Source: Euryodendron excelsum (Eukaryota > Streptophyta > Magnoliopsida > Ericales > Pentaphylacaceae). From it: DNA of 64,000 nucleotides. Every line of letters begins with the position of its first letter. Positions within the stretch are counted from its first letter, which is position 1. The notes beneath the pieces were generated by a model. The model saw only the letters and a list, made by a program, of their open reading frames with translations, made no database searches and was not told the DNA's origin. Shown one piece after another: positions 34,160 through 45,545 of this stretch. A program made the position numbers and the translations under genes. The DNA is taken from NCBI GenBank assembly GCA_033060915.1, contig CM065387.1, positions 39,491,001-39,555,000 on the forward strand, written 5' to 3'.

Positions 34160-34964
34160 GTTTCTATGGCAAGAGAGAGAGAGAGAGTACTTGACCTTTT
34201 TTTGTAACCCAGAAGCTTTGATGCAATGAGCATCCGTGGAAGGTTTTTTGTAGGACACACAATCCTATATTTAGTGGGTCTGTTTGTTAAGATTTATATG
34301 GTATTGGATGATCAATAGGAATTCCACACGTAAATGAAATGGCAATTACTGGCAGAAGGGTAAAAATAGAGGTATTCAATTCTTGTTAGTTACACATGCT
34401 CCATTGTCTTAAGTTCCATCATCCCTTATCAAGGTAATGCCAACTCATAAAATGGTTAATATTAGGAGATTACTTGACCAAATGAGATTATTTGTCTGTA
34501 AATAAATTTTATTTAATTAAAATTTAACAAAAGGTTGACAATATTACGGTTACATGACAGAACTCATTTATGAAGATATAATGAAATATAAAAGAAACCA
34601 TAGTTGAAAAATTAAATGATCAAGGGTCTAGGATCATGATTCATGGACGACCATGCTACGGTTAAGAAAGAAATTCTTCATATAAGGCATTATCAACTCA
34701 ACAAATCACTATGAAATTCTTTATTTTTTTTTTTTACAGATGAATAAAGAGTTTTAATTTAGTCAAACTTGAGTAGCTTGAAATTTTTGGTATGTGTATG
34801 CTTACCGAGTCGAGTTTAAGCTGACAATTAACAAGATTTAAAATGTATTCAAGTTTGACTCGTTTACGTAACGAGTCAATGTCAAACAAGTTTGTAATGA
34901 GTTGAGCTCAAGAAACTTCCCTACGTCCAATGAATCAGTAAAAGTGTTATTAGTCCTACTATAA

Positions 34965-35812
34965 TGAGTTTTTTTTTTTTTTTTTTTTGGTCAAAGTAAC
35001 ACTTTTTGCAAAAATAATTTCCAATCTAATGCTCTCTTAAAAATAATTTTCATTTTAATATATTTTATGCCACCTCTGCAATTTTGTTAGAAATTAATTA
35101 TAAAAATCTAATAATTATACACTTACGTATATAACATTATATGGTCAAACCCTGGCAAAGTGTGGTTCCCAACGGGTGGCTGAATTACCATTCTCATTCA
35201 CAAATCACAATTAGCAAACTGTGAATCTATTACAACATCCATATATAGTTCTGATGTACATGTGCATATGGACATGTCGTTTTCGATAGATATATGGCCC
35301 CATGCATAAACCCAACAATTTTCTCTAGAAAATGTATAAGAAAATTCACTTTTTTTTTCTCAGCACTCTCATTCTTACAAGGAACTTCCACAGCAAAGAA
35401 ATCCCAGAAAATAAGAGGGAGTTTGAGAGCTTAATAATGTTTGCACTTAAAATTGTGCTCTAAAGGGCCAACTCGCAGTTTGGTTACCAAGTTGCCATAA
35501 ACTATAGGCTTTGATTTTTCATGGAATCACGTGGCATACATCATCGGCTTGGTTAGATGAAGAATTGGACAGAACTATAGAGTCTTCGTTCGTTTAAACT
35601 TCAATCACAAAAATATTTTTGGACAAGTGTTTGATATATAAGGTTTTATATATAGTTTTATTATAATAAAATTTTCAACATATCAATATATTTCTAACAA
35701 AGCTACAGAGGTGGCACAAATAATATTAGAATGAGAATTACTTTTAAGAGAGTGTTAGATAGGGAATTATTTTAGCAGAGAACGTTATTTTGGCCAAAAT
35801 CTCATTTACTAA
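34965..35812. mobile_element. Long-TIR MITE (Mutator-like), about 850 bp
   Basis: The left arm (about 34965-35112) and the right arm (about 35665-35812) are inverted repeats of roughly 145 bp. ggtcaaagtaacactttttg, taatgctctcttaaaa and gccacctctgcaattttgtt on the left match, in reverse complement, aaataacgttctct, ctaacactctcttaaaa and gccacctctgtagctttgtt on the right. A T-run expansion disrupts the outer left arm. Flanks cctactata and ttactaaaa resemble each other, as a decayed 9-bp duplication might. Long TIRs and no coding capacity suit a non-autonomous Mutator-like element. Superfamily is inference. Confidence 0.6.
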
Positions 35813-36357
35813 AACTATGATTTTCTTTTAAATATCATGCCCCAAACACTCTTGTTTACTCCCACATTTTAAACTCATTTTAGTCCCATTCTTTCAATTT
35901 AGAATTACATCTAAGCATTCAAACAAACTCTTATTCAGTAGTATATAATTATATATGTCTGTCATGCATGCTGTAACATAAAGAAAACCTTATTCTTATT
36001 AATAAACACCCACTAATTCGATTTATACACAAGTAAAAATATTACAACTGATCATTCATAAATATCTATGAATTAAAGACACATAGCTCAGAATCCTTCT
36101 CTTATTTATATATTAATTAAGCTAAACAAAGCCAGCTCACACAGATGATACAGTTTATTTTATTATGCATGCAGACTTGAAAAAGCCCTGCCCTCCATGT
36201 ATAGTCCATACATATGATGTAGTACTTTTAAAGGGCATTATTCCACCTGGCACATTTATTTTAGTTTATTTTATTGATCAACTGCATGCCCATATATATA
36301 TATATATATATAGTTTGCTGCTCATATGCATATACATGTATTTGCAAATGAACCGAG
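35813..36357. other. AT-rich spacer with (TA)n microsatellite
   Basis: No gene is visible. A (TA)10-type run lies at about 36293-36312, just downstream of the 3' end of the minus-strand JIP23-like relic. Confidence 0.5.
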
Positions 36358-37081
36358 TCAGGCATCATCCTTTTTGAGCGTCATTACTGCCTCAAACATG
36401 GGGGAAGTGTCATCACCAATTGAAACCTCTGAGAAGCATCCATTCCATTCATCACTGCAATAGAGGCCAGATCGCTCCATTTGACCAGCGATTATGCCCC
36501 AAAAGGTCTCTTTCTCATATTGGTGAGCTTCACCGATCTCAGTATAGACCTGCACAATGTGGTAGATTTTTCAAAAGTTTTCGTACGTAAATATAGTGGT
36601 TATGGTTATTATATGTATGGTACGTAGTTGTAATAATAGTAAAATATGAAAAATGTCATTCTTTCCAATAAAAAAAACTTGTACAGAAAATTCACTAGAA
36701 CAATGTGACATTAGTATTTTTTTGTAAATAAAGAGTCAGCAAGCCAGCATCCAGTCAGAGTTATCCCCTACCTGGTTCTTGCCGCCATACACAACTGCTG
36801 CAAATGATCCAGCCAATGCTCTAGCGGTTTTCCCGTGCAGACACCCACCCCACTGGCCATTTGCAATCTCTTTTGGGAAGGGGCCTGTACAAATGTCTCC
36901 AGTGGCGTTGTAAACCAGGCAAAGCGTGGAGACTCCAGTAATCCAAAGGCCTTTCAGTTTCTCCACGTATTTGCGAGCATTGACATCCTTACGCTCTGCG
37001 TTTTATTGCCTTGCCTAGATAATCAGGCATTCTCCCCAAAGGTGAGTCCGTGATGGGGTCGCCAAACACGTTGGACGCCAT
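36358..37081 (-). pseudogene. Decayed 23 kDa jasmonate-induced-protein-like gene
   Basis: The minus strand begins MASNVFGDPITDSPLGRMPD at 37081, then shifts frame near 36990 into DVNARKYVEKLKGLWITGVS, TLCLVYNATGDICTGPFPKE, IANGQWGGCLHGKTARALAG and DNSDWMLA. A short intron-like gap (about 36740-36553, acceptor tgtgcag) leads to VYTEIGEAHQYE...DEWNGCFSEVSIGDDTSPMF, and a TGA stop at 36358. The GVSTLCL-YNATGD, EIANGQWG and WNGC-S-VSIG words are hallmarks, as I recall, of plant proteins annotated as 23 kDa jasmonate-induced protein, function unknown. Loss of about 12 residues after YLGKAI with a frameshift, a shortened segment after YNATGD, and no clear splice donor mark a pseudogene. Confidence 0.7.
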
Positions 37082-37539
37082 TTCAAGCACTACAGATAGA
37101 TTCGTTGAGAATGCCTTTGTTCTAGTGCATTCTGTACATATTTTGTGAATTCCTTTAACATAATTCCATTACAACTTCCCAAGATAATCCCGTATATATA
37201 ATAGTTCGTTTACACCATGTTTGGATCTCAAGTTTATTAAAGGAAGGATCTTCTTAACGTGTGCTCTTAGAATATATGCACAATCTAAACATGTTTTGTT
37301 TTATTGTATAAAGTATTAAAAATTTTATTTTCACAAAATACTGGATAAAACAAGTTTAAAATGTATCTTAAGAGCATTTTAAGAGCACATGTTAAGGGCA
37401 ACCACTAGTAAGACGGCTATAATTGGTTAACAATTGACTGAATGTCTCTTTTAACTCTTTTGGTAGGTCGAACAGTTGGTTGAATGTTAATCATAGCTAT
37501 AATTGATTAGAAGATTAATAATCAGTAATTAATATATTT

Positions 37540-38110
37540 TTTTTTTTTCCTTTATGACTCTCTCTATGCCAACAGTTTTTTTCTTAATATCTTTAAATAA
37601 TTCGATTACTTATCTGCTTCATGGAGATTTTCTTTATTGTTCATATAGATTAAGCACAGCAATACCCAATTTAAATTTAGTAAATAAGTGGACTGAGAAA
37701 TAATAATATCACATAAAAATTAAAATTAAAATTAACAAAAATATAATTTAACAATATCACATAAAAATAAAAATATATAATTAACATATTTTCATTTTCT
37801 TATATAAAACTACTACAACGTTTTGAATCGAGCAATTTTATAAGAATTTGTAAATTAACTTGAAGTCTTTAGCCTCTAAACAATCAGCTGGTATCATGTT
37901 CTTGAATACAAGATTTAATAAAGATAAAAATGAGAATAGTAATGAACCAAGTCGAATCGAAAAGACAACCCCTTTATTTGTGGGTCAAATTGTAATCCAA
38001 CGTGGATCGCAGTGTCTATATAAAGTTTTTCACTTGGGACAGCAAAAAAATTTTCAGAAAATTGCTCGTCATAATTTTTTGAAAAAAGAAAATAAAAATG
38101 AAATTAACAA
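37540..38110. repeat. Dispersed spacer repeat, copy 1
   Basis: Shares with 40497-41060 the words ttcctttatgactctctcta, agattaag...cagcaata.ccaatttaaatt, acaatatcacataaaa, ttgaatcgagcaatttta and tagtaatgaaccaa...cagcccctttattt...ttgtaatccaacgtggatc. The order is circularly permuted between the two places, as expected if both derive from a tandemly arranged unit of about 530 bp. No coding potential is convincing; the 88-codon plus-strand frame at 37860 is unassigned. Confidence 0.55.
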
Positions 38111-38416
38111 TACTTCAATACCTTGACATCGCATTTTATTTAGAATAGAAAAAACAGTCTAATAGTCAACTAGTACGAGATTCTTCAATAGTAATACATA
38201 TTAATTTTGTCATGTGTTATTTACTACATTAAAAGTCTCATCATTAATTATAAATTCATGTTGATGATATAGTAAAACATTTATATCCCAATTTAATAGG
38301 GATGAAAATCGAGTAGTTGGAGCTACTTGATTTCTGGACTTTTTTCCCCAAAAGAGAGTATAAAACCATTCACTTTCGTAGCTAAGATTTAAGACTTTGG
38401 ACCTTCAAGTGAGTCT

Positions 38417-38776
38417 TGGGGATGGCAAAATGCTCTGCTCTTATTGGTATAGGTATGAAGTAATACAAATTGGGGGCGGAGTGGATTTGAAAACCAAATG
38501 CAAAAAACCCGCTCCAACTTGAACTCGCCCATTTATAAACATATATTTATTTTTATATGTATATATTTTATTAAAATATATATTTTTGTGCTTTTTCCTT
38601 ATTTTTTGTAATTTTATCCATTGCTTTATCTATAAGTGTTTAAAAAACATGAAGATAAAGGATGCGAGTCAGAATGGGACGGGTTTGGAAAGGCGTTAAA
38701 CAGAGCAGGGCAGGTTTGGGATGAGGGTCTAACATGGTGGGGCGAGTATGGGATAGGGGTCTCCCTGCCATCCCTA
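38417..38776. mobile_element. Short MITE with hAT-like termini (360 bp)
   Basis: The left end tggggatggca and the right end, read in reverse, tagggatggca match at 10 of 11 bases. The right arm also has the ggggcgagtatgggatagggg-type text common beside plant hAT termini that start TAGGGATGGCA. Possible 8-bp flanks are gtgagtct and gtgatact (6 of 8), with a three-base offset at the right end, so the duplication is uncertain. No protein is encoded. Confidence 0.5.
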
Positions 38777-39880
38777 CATGTGATACTCATTTCTTGGAAA
38801 GATTGGGAAAATAGTCTAAGTGTTAGCTAGTATTCAGTGCTCGGTTATAATCCCTATCAAATAATGACAGGTGATAAGTGAATACATCAATAACCTAAAT
38901 TTGTGGTATAGTGGAAAGACTCTCAAAGAAAACGCTATCAAATTTTGTATTATGGCATTTTTCTTTAAAAGTTTTACTACTACACTATAAATTCAGGTTG
39001 GTGAGGTATTCATGCCCCACATTGGAGAGGGGGTTTGAACACCTAACCTCCCTAATCAATGTAGGAACCCTAGCCCAGTTGGTCAAATTTCTACTCTTAT
39101 TAGTCTTTTGATGAATAAAATATTACCAGTTGACTTCAATTTAATCTTCTTTTATGCGATATAGTTATTTCTCTATCCATATAGGACTAAGCTTAAATTG
39201 TGTGTTCATACGGTCAAATTGAGAATTAATATGATCAAATTTTCTATATGTTTTTGTGTTTAGGCGTAATAATTATAAAATTTCCTAAAAGTAAATAATT
39301 AGATTAATAGTTTTACAAGAAGACAAAAAAAATAGTTGTTGGCATAAAGAATCCTTTATTTGGCATACTTACATTAATTTTCTTCATGATTGTTTCTCTT
39401 ATATCTAGATGACATTTAGAAAAACTTCGGTCAATTTTCGATATTTCTAAAACGACATTTATACCTAACCGCTAAACATGGCCAACTCAAGATGATTTGA
39501 GGAATAAGACGATGATTTTAGATAAGCCTTTTTATTATTTTTTAATATTATTATAAAATTTTAATTTAAAACAAATTTATTTTGGAATTTGGTGTTTTTT
39601 TCCCCTATAGTTAGGGAAAATGTCTAGTAGTTGAGTAGCACTAACTGCTCGTTACTCATCCTTATTAAATTGGGTTATAGAGTGTTTTATTACATAAGCA
39701 CCATAAATTTTTAATTAATGATGAAAATTTTAATACAGTAAATAACACATGACAAAATCTGATATGCATGACTATCGAAGAATCTCGTACTACCTACTAC
39801 TAGACTTCTTCCCCTATAGTCGACTAGAGTGCTAATTTTTTTTGTCATTTGTTCTTAACATTTTTTTCATTTTGACCATG
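38777..39880. other. AT-rich spacer without a recognised gene
   Basis: I see no coding exon, RNA gene or clear transposon end. Short direct repeats of the words aagaatcctt and tattacataag occur, but not as arrays. Confidence 0.35.
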
Positions 39881-40455
39881 GCCTATTTTTTCAAAAAAAA
39901 AAATTTTTTTCTAGAAATTAGATAGAGCCTTAAAACTATGTAAGGTTTTAAAAAACTTGGAGCCTTTAAAAAAATTTTATTTGCATAATGTTTTGGTTAA
40001 GCCAATATATTTTTTCTTAAGTTAACTAGGGGAGTTGATTTTAGGCCTTTTTTTTTTTTTTGCTAACAAATCTTCTTTTCTTATCTAGATTAAGGCATTT
40101 CAAAAAAAAAAAAAAAGACGTGAAAACTATATGAGACTTTGATTGTAGAATGTAATATTTTAAAAAATTTTGGGCCTTTAAATCTTCTTTTATTTGCATA
40201 GTTTATTAAACTGAAGTTATTTTTCTTTTAAAGTTCATTAGTGTAGTAGATGTTGGACTCTTTTTCTAAAAGATAGTTGTTTTTTTTATTTGGACTGAGG
40301 ACTTTTAAAAAAGAGATGTAAAAATGACCGGGGCCTTTTATTATAAAAATAAAATAAAAATTATATAGAACATTATCAGGGTTTAAAAAATTTGGAACTT
40401 TAAAAAGTTAAGAGCCCTTGGCGATGGCTTTGTCGGCCTAAGAATTGAGCCGGCC
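39881..40455. mobile_element. Degenerate non-autonomous transposon, GGGCCGGCTC-type end
   Basis: Repeated modules of the form ttaggcctttttttt, atttaaaaaattttgggccttta and agttcattagtgtag are separated by poly(T)/poly(A) runs. The segment closes at aattgagccggccctgagct (about 40442-40458), which in reverse reads cagggccggctc, a terminus common in plant non-autonomous elements. Similar modules recur at about 55670-56340 inside the large CACTA element. The other end is not resolved. Confidence 0.35.
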
Positions 40456-40496
40456 CTGAGCTATATTTAGGTCCGTAACTCCATTCCCCATTGCTT

Positions 40497-41060
40497 TTAG
40501 TCTCAATATAATCAGTTGGCAATGGAGTAGAAGATTAATAACATGTTTGAGTAGAAGATTAATTAAAGTAGACATGCCAATAGTAATGAACCAAACAGAA
40601 ACTGAAGAGGCAGCCCCTTTATTTATGGAATAATTGTAATCCAACGTGGATCACGTTGGCGATATTTTTTACTTCTTGATAGCAAAATACTATGAAAGGC
40701 AAATGATACGTATGTATAATTTGTTTTCCTTTATGACTCTCTCTATGCCAACAATTTATCTACATGTGTATATATATTTTTTATACCTTTCAATCTTTAT
40801 TAATTGACAAATTTGTTTCATGGAGATTTTAATTATTACCATATATGTTGAATAAAAAAAATATAGATTAAGGGCAGTAATATTCAATTTAAATTCAGTC
40901 CATAATTGGATATAGAAATAACAATATCACATAAAATATATATAAATATATAACCAAAGTATATTCCATTTTCTAACATAAAACTGCAAGAATGTTTTGA
41001 ATTGAGCCATTATATCAGCATTAAATTGAAGGTTTTAGCTCAATATAATAAGTTAGTAAC
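40497..41060. repeat. Dispersed spacer repeat, copy 2
   Basis: Partner of 37540-38110. The tagtctcaatataatcagtt start at 40497 recurs partly at about 41034 (agctcaatataataagtt), giving an internal period near 537 bp. The shared ttcctttatgactctctcta word is at about 40730. No gene is recognised. Confidence 0.55.
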
Positions 41061-41460
41061 ATGTTCTCCAGTATCCTTAGAAATTCTTTCCTTGTAATCC
41101 CAATTATTTCCAAGCATAAAAAGAAGAATTTCTTAGAAATCCATTCTTTTCCTTTCCCATTTGAATTCCAATTTTGCTTCCAAAAAAATAGAGGGGTCAT
41201 TTCACTACTTAAATTTTATTAGGCCCTGGTCTATGTCATGTATGATGGGATTTTTTTGGACATTAAGGGGGCCATGGCTTTTTTGGACATTTAGGGGGCC
41301 ATGGCCCTATACTAGGCCTAGTCCATGTAATCTGATGAGAGTACTTGGTGTAATGAATTTTGGCCTTTCCATATATCACAGCTAAACTATAGAAATTATG
41401 CTTTTCGAGACTGCGCAACAAATAAATACTAGGCAAATAAACTTTAAATAATCTCGAAGA

Positions 41461-41744
41461 AGATCCTTCACATAGTACACAGTGCAAAGAAGACGGAATA
41501 AAATGAACAACAAATTCTAATAGCGACCCCTTTAGCGTCTCTCTAATTGCCGTGACTAATATCAACGGCAACTTTGTTTTTGCAATTGTTTTTTCAAAGA
41601 TCCTTCACATGGTACAAAGTGCAAAGGAGACGGAATACAATGAACAGCAAATACTTATAGCAACCCCGGTTTTAGCGTCTTTTAATAGCAACGGCAATCT
41701 TTGTTTTTGTGCAGTTTTGGCAAAAACCCAGATTTTTGGTAGTG
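41461..41744. mobile_element. CACTA terminal fragment with duplicated subterminal block
   Basis: It ends in gatttttggtagtg at 41744, which in reverse is CACTACCAAAAATC, a CACTA-type terminus. Inside is a direct duplication of 137 bp: agatccttcacatagtacac at 41461 and agatccttcacatggtacaa at 41598, each followed by gcaaag.agacggaat and tagcg.c..ctaat-gc-acggcaa words of subterminal type. The opposite CACTA end was not found, so this may be a one-ended relic. Confidence 0.6.
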
Positions 41745-43186
41745 TGGGCCCCTACAGAGATGAACTTCTATGGGCAATCATCAAAGAAACTGTCTTTTCA
41801 TTAGGGTGCAGTTGATGAGTGCCCACAATTGAATAATGCCATTGTTGATGTCAAGAACATATTCTTCCAGCAATATTAGATAATTTTTTTTTTTAGTTGG
41901 TACATACTATTTAGAAAATTGATATCATTATTTCTTATAAAATTTATACCCTTATTGTTATCATCACCGCAGCATACATTGTAATACACTAAGTTTCGAT
42001 CATCTTTTTTTATGAGATTTTTATTCGGCTTAGGCTTTTTTTGGATTTTGTTGAGGGTTTAAAGTAAAGATTGGTGAATTTTTCAAAGGTTAAGGTAAAA
42101 AAAAAATAATTTTGTTGGGGCTAAGAAAAGAGTGCTTGGGCCCACCCATTTTGTGTTGCCCTACATAGAGTGGCTCTCTAGTTACGCGGCATCTACACCG
42201 GAGTTCCCGTGTTCACTAAATTCTTGAATTTTGATAAGTTAAAAGGGAAATTTTAGAATCTTGGGGGGGCCAAAATGCCTCTTATTGTAAAAATACTCCA
42301 AATGAATAGGGGTTAAATGAAATTTGGTCAACGTAGGGGATCCTCGAGCCCTCATTGTCCATAGGTACTTCCGTCCCTGCTCGGACATGCCTAATGTTTC
42401 AGAATTTAGACTAAAGAGAATCGATTACAGTATTATTTATATCTTATCATAGGATGTTCTGACTCCATGTTGATCTACCAAACAATGAACGATAGAATAT
42501 CAATCCTTCCATTCCAGCAGCAAGCACAAATTTTATGCTTCGATTGTATTCAGGTTCAAAGTTTTCTTATAAAAACTCTAGATCAAGAGCAAATGGCTAA
42601 GAGTTTAACTTTTGAATTTTGCAGGAAAGAAGAAAATGATTTGAATACCATTTTTTCGCTGAATGAAACTAAGGTTGACCTTGTTAATTATGCATATGAT
42701 TTTGGGCTCTTTCATGGCCTTATTCCTTCCAATTCTTTGATGCCACGTTGACCACGCATTACCATTGCGGCTAAGCAAAATTTTTATTACAGTTGGTACC
42801 GTAAACATCATGCACTGGAGAAAATTTTGTTGCTGACAAATTAGGCCAGTGAATTAACGTTAAGTATCCATCCTCCCAATATGTCAATTAACATAAACAG
42901 ACTCTAACAAAAAGGAAATTAATTTAGAAACAGCAAACCACTTGATATAAATCCTGTCCATGCTTTCATATGCATTCATGGAACAAGTAGGTAGGGCTCG
43001 CAACCGACAACTTCAACTGTATGCACGCGCGCACACATATATATTTATAAAATCCTAATTTTATAGAAACTATACTTCCTAAATAAGTTTAAATTGTGCG
43101 TATTTCCTTGGTCCCCATCAACTATAGTCTCAAGTTCACAGTGATGTGATGTGATGCTCAAATATTATAGAGAAATTTAGTATAAT
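41745..43186. other. Spacer; one unassigned open frame
   Basis: A plus-strand frame at 42467-42751 (94 codons) has ordinary amino-acid composition but no family I recognise. The upstream part contains a ggggggcc run (about 42262). Nothing else is supported. Confidence 0.3.
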
Positions 43187-44066
43187 CTATTTAGCCTCGG
43201 ATGTTTTGTTCATTGAAGTCTCAGCTGATTCGGGGCCAGCCATAGTGGCAGGCTCAGCATCGTCAGCAGGCAAGACATCAATTGTTGTGTGCCAATCTGA
43301 GACAGTCGGGGCTAGCACAGTCGCATTGAGGACTGGGGGTTCTTTTGACGAAGGAACTGAGCTTTCTTTAAGGGTTAACATCTGAACTACTTCAGACATC
43401 GATGGTCTTAATTCAGCAGATGTTTGCGTGCATAGGAGCCCAATCTGAAGCACATTCGATGCTTCTTTGTCTTGAAAATCATCACCATTGAAGTTGCATT
43501 CGAAAACCTGGGTGATTCTACCTTCCTTGTAATGCTTCCAAACCTGAAATTATAAGAATACAATATGTCAAATGACATGAATAAGATCTCATTTGGGAGA
43601 TTGTCAATACCAAAGGCATAAGATCTCATTGTTTTTCTTTTTCCTTTTTTTTTGACCTTGGTTTAATAAAAAATCCAACAACAAAATGGTCCAAATTCAA
43701 GCAATCAGCCCAATATTTTTTTATATGCACTGATGCATGTTCATTTGGCAAGCCTCTGTCGTAGATTGGTGATAAATTTGATAGGGAAGGTGTCTGCTGA
43801 TTTTCTCGGCGATGCAATTCAAAATAAACCATCAAGTATGAAGGTTTGGAAATAAAAAAATAGATAACCTTACTTGGAAAACCACTGTAAATTTAACACA
43901 GGAAGAGTATGAATCTTACATTTTGTAAAATTGATCCTGTGTCATGCACGAAAGTAATGTTCTTTTTTCCACATGCGATCTCAAGAGCTAGCACCCCAAA
44001 AGAATAAACATCTGCTTTCTCTGTTAGTTGTCCTTGAAGAAGATATTCAGGAGCCATATACCCTCT
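43187..44066 (-). pseudogene. 3' exons of a cysteine-rich receptor-like kinase (CRK)
   Basis: CRKs are plasma-membrane Ser/Thr kinases with DUF26 ectodomains. Two exons remain. Exon A (about 44066-43920) has [20 protein letters not shown] then [15 protein letters not shown] (kinase subdomains VIII-IX) and ends at a good donor, AAT|gtaag. Exon B (43543-43187), after ttcag, has VWKHYKEGRI, the conserved CTQTSAELRPSMSEVVQML (subdomain XI, with the invariant Arg) and a C-terminal tail with many Ser/Ala, ending at TAG. The intron is 376 bp. Everything upstream, meaning the ATP-binding loop, catalytic HRD and DFG, and the ectodomain, is absent. The two exons look intact but cannot encode an active kinase. 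Confidence 0.8.
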
Positions 44067-45469
44067 ACCTCAAAATTGTCAGGAAAGGAGAAATCATAAG
44101 AGTGTGATCTACCATATGTTCGATGGTTTAGAAAATTTACTATATGTATAGTTAAAAGGATTAATTATTTGTTTATTAATTTAACATCATGGACAACATA
44201 GATTGTAAACAATATGATAATATTCCAAATTAAGAACAAGAAACAGACAAATAAAATTCCGTTTTCGTCCCTGCACATACCCTCTACCAAAGGGGTTCGA
44301 ATTTTCAACCCAAGAGAATAAATGAAAAAAAAAAGGTTTAAGAATCATCATAAAGAAAAAAAAAAAAAACAAAAGACCGTGGTCTCAACTCCGAAAAACG
44401 CTGCAGCAGCGAAGGTGTGCCTAGACAAAGGGGCCTGCGTAGCGGCATACACATAAGTCATGTTTGTTTGGGGGATAAAGGGTGAGAGATTGTAGATATT
44501 ATCCATGAGACCCACCTAATACCATGCTTGGAAAAATAAAAGTGGAGAAGGATCATATATTCCCAAAATAAAAGATAAGCCATCCCACCAAGACACTAAA
44601 AGGCCGTTTTTTTTCCACTATCAAACTGGGCCATGGATCACTGGGTCATACGTCAACAGCCTTAATGGCCCAAACTTAGGTTACGAGCCCACGTTACTGA
44701 GCTTGGCGTTTGCTGTGTTTAAGATAACGCAATGTAAACGAAGCAGCTCTATTTTCAATATTCGATGTGGGACAACATAAATTTCAAAAGTAAAAAAATG
44801 ATGAACGTTGGGTGACCTAAAAATATTTTGAGAAACGGGTACGTGATATAAAATTAAAAATTATACCTATAAAAAAAATTATTAAGAACCTTAAAAAAAG
44901 CAATATAAAGTATTCAAGTACTTTTATGATCAAGGAAAATACTAATTCTTCACAATATTTATAGAAATTTATTAAAATAATTATTGTTAAAAAATAAAAT
45001 AAAATTTGAGAGCATAAAAAGCAAAAAATATTTATGAGAAGCGAGTTTCTAAGGGCTTTTCACAACAAATTTTTAATAAATTCTAACAAGTTTCTTCAAA
45101 TTGTGTTAAATTTTCAAAAATATTTTCTAAAAATTTTTCTTAAAATTATATAAGAGTTTTGTCTTCGTTTGGAAGAGAGCTTTCGGGAAGCGAATTTCCC
45201 CTCCTTAATAGAGTGTGCTAGTCAACCATTATACTGTAAGTATATCAATAGATAAGGTTAACAATGCTAAGGTAGTACAATACGACCATAAAATTTATAA
45301 AAAATTTATTATTAAAATGATATGATTGAATGCGAGCTATTCAGTTTAAAATCAAAATATTTATCATGATAATTCTTAGTTACAAAAATATTTTGTTACA
45401 TTATTATAGAGATATTTTTTATTCTATTTTTAAGAAAAAAAATAACATTTTTCATAATATTATTACATT
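44067..45469. other. Spacer upstream of the CRK fragment; no gene recognised
   Basis: No kinase exons, transposon termini or RNA genes are visible. The stretch is AT-rich with long A runs at about 44329 and 44353. The CRK gene is simply cut off at its left exon border. Confidence 0.35.
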
Positions 45470-45545
45470 GGGTTGTTGATGCAAATTCAAGGCTTTGTTG
45501 AAGTGTCGGTAGTCGATGTAAACAAGAAACCACGCTCCAGATTGA
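45470..45545 (-). pseudogene. Tiny Ty3/gypsy reverse-transcriptase fossil
   Basis: The minus strand reads GAWFLVYIDYRHFNKAL, close to the gypsy RT motif in which a W/R-x-C-(I/V)-DYR-x-LN marks the fingers domain. Only about 25 codons are recognisable and no other retrotransposon part adjoins. It may be a transposed scrap. Chance similarity is possible because the segment is short. Confidence 0.35.

Noticed and set aside
42467..42751. 94-codon plus-strand frame as a host gene
   Set aside because: No recognised family, promoter or conserved motif; left as unassigned in the spacer entry.
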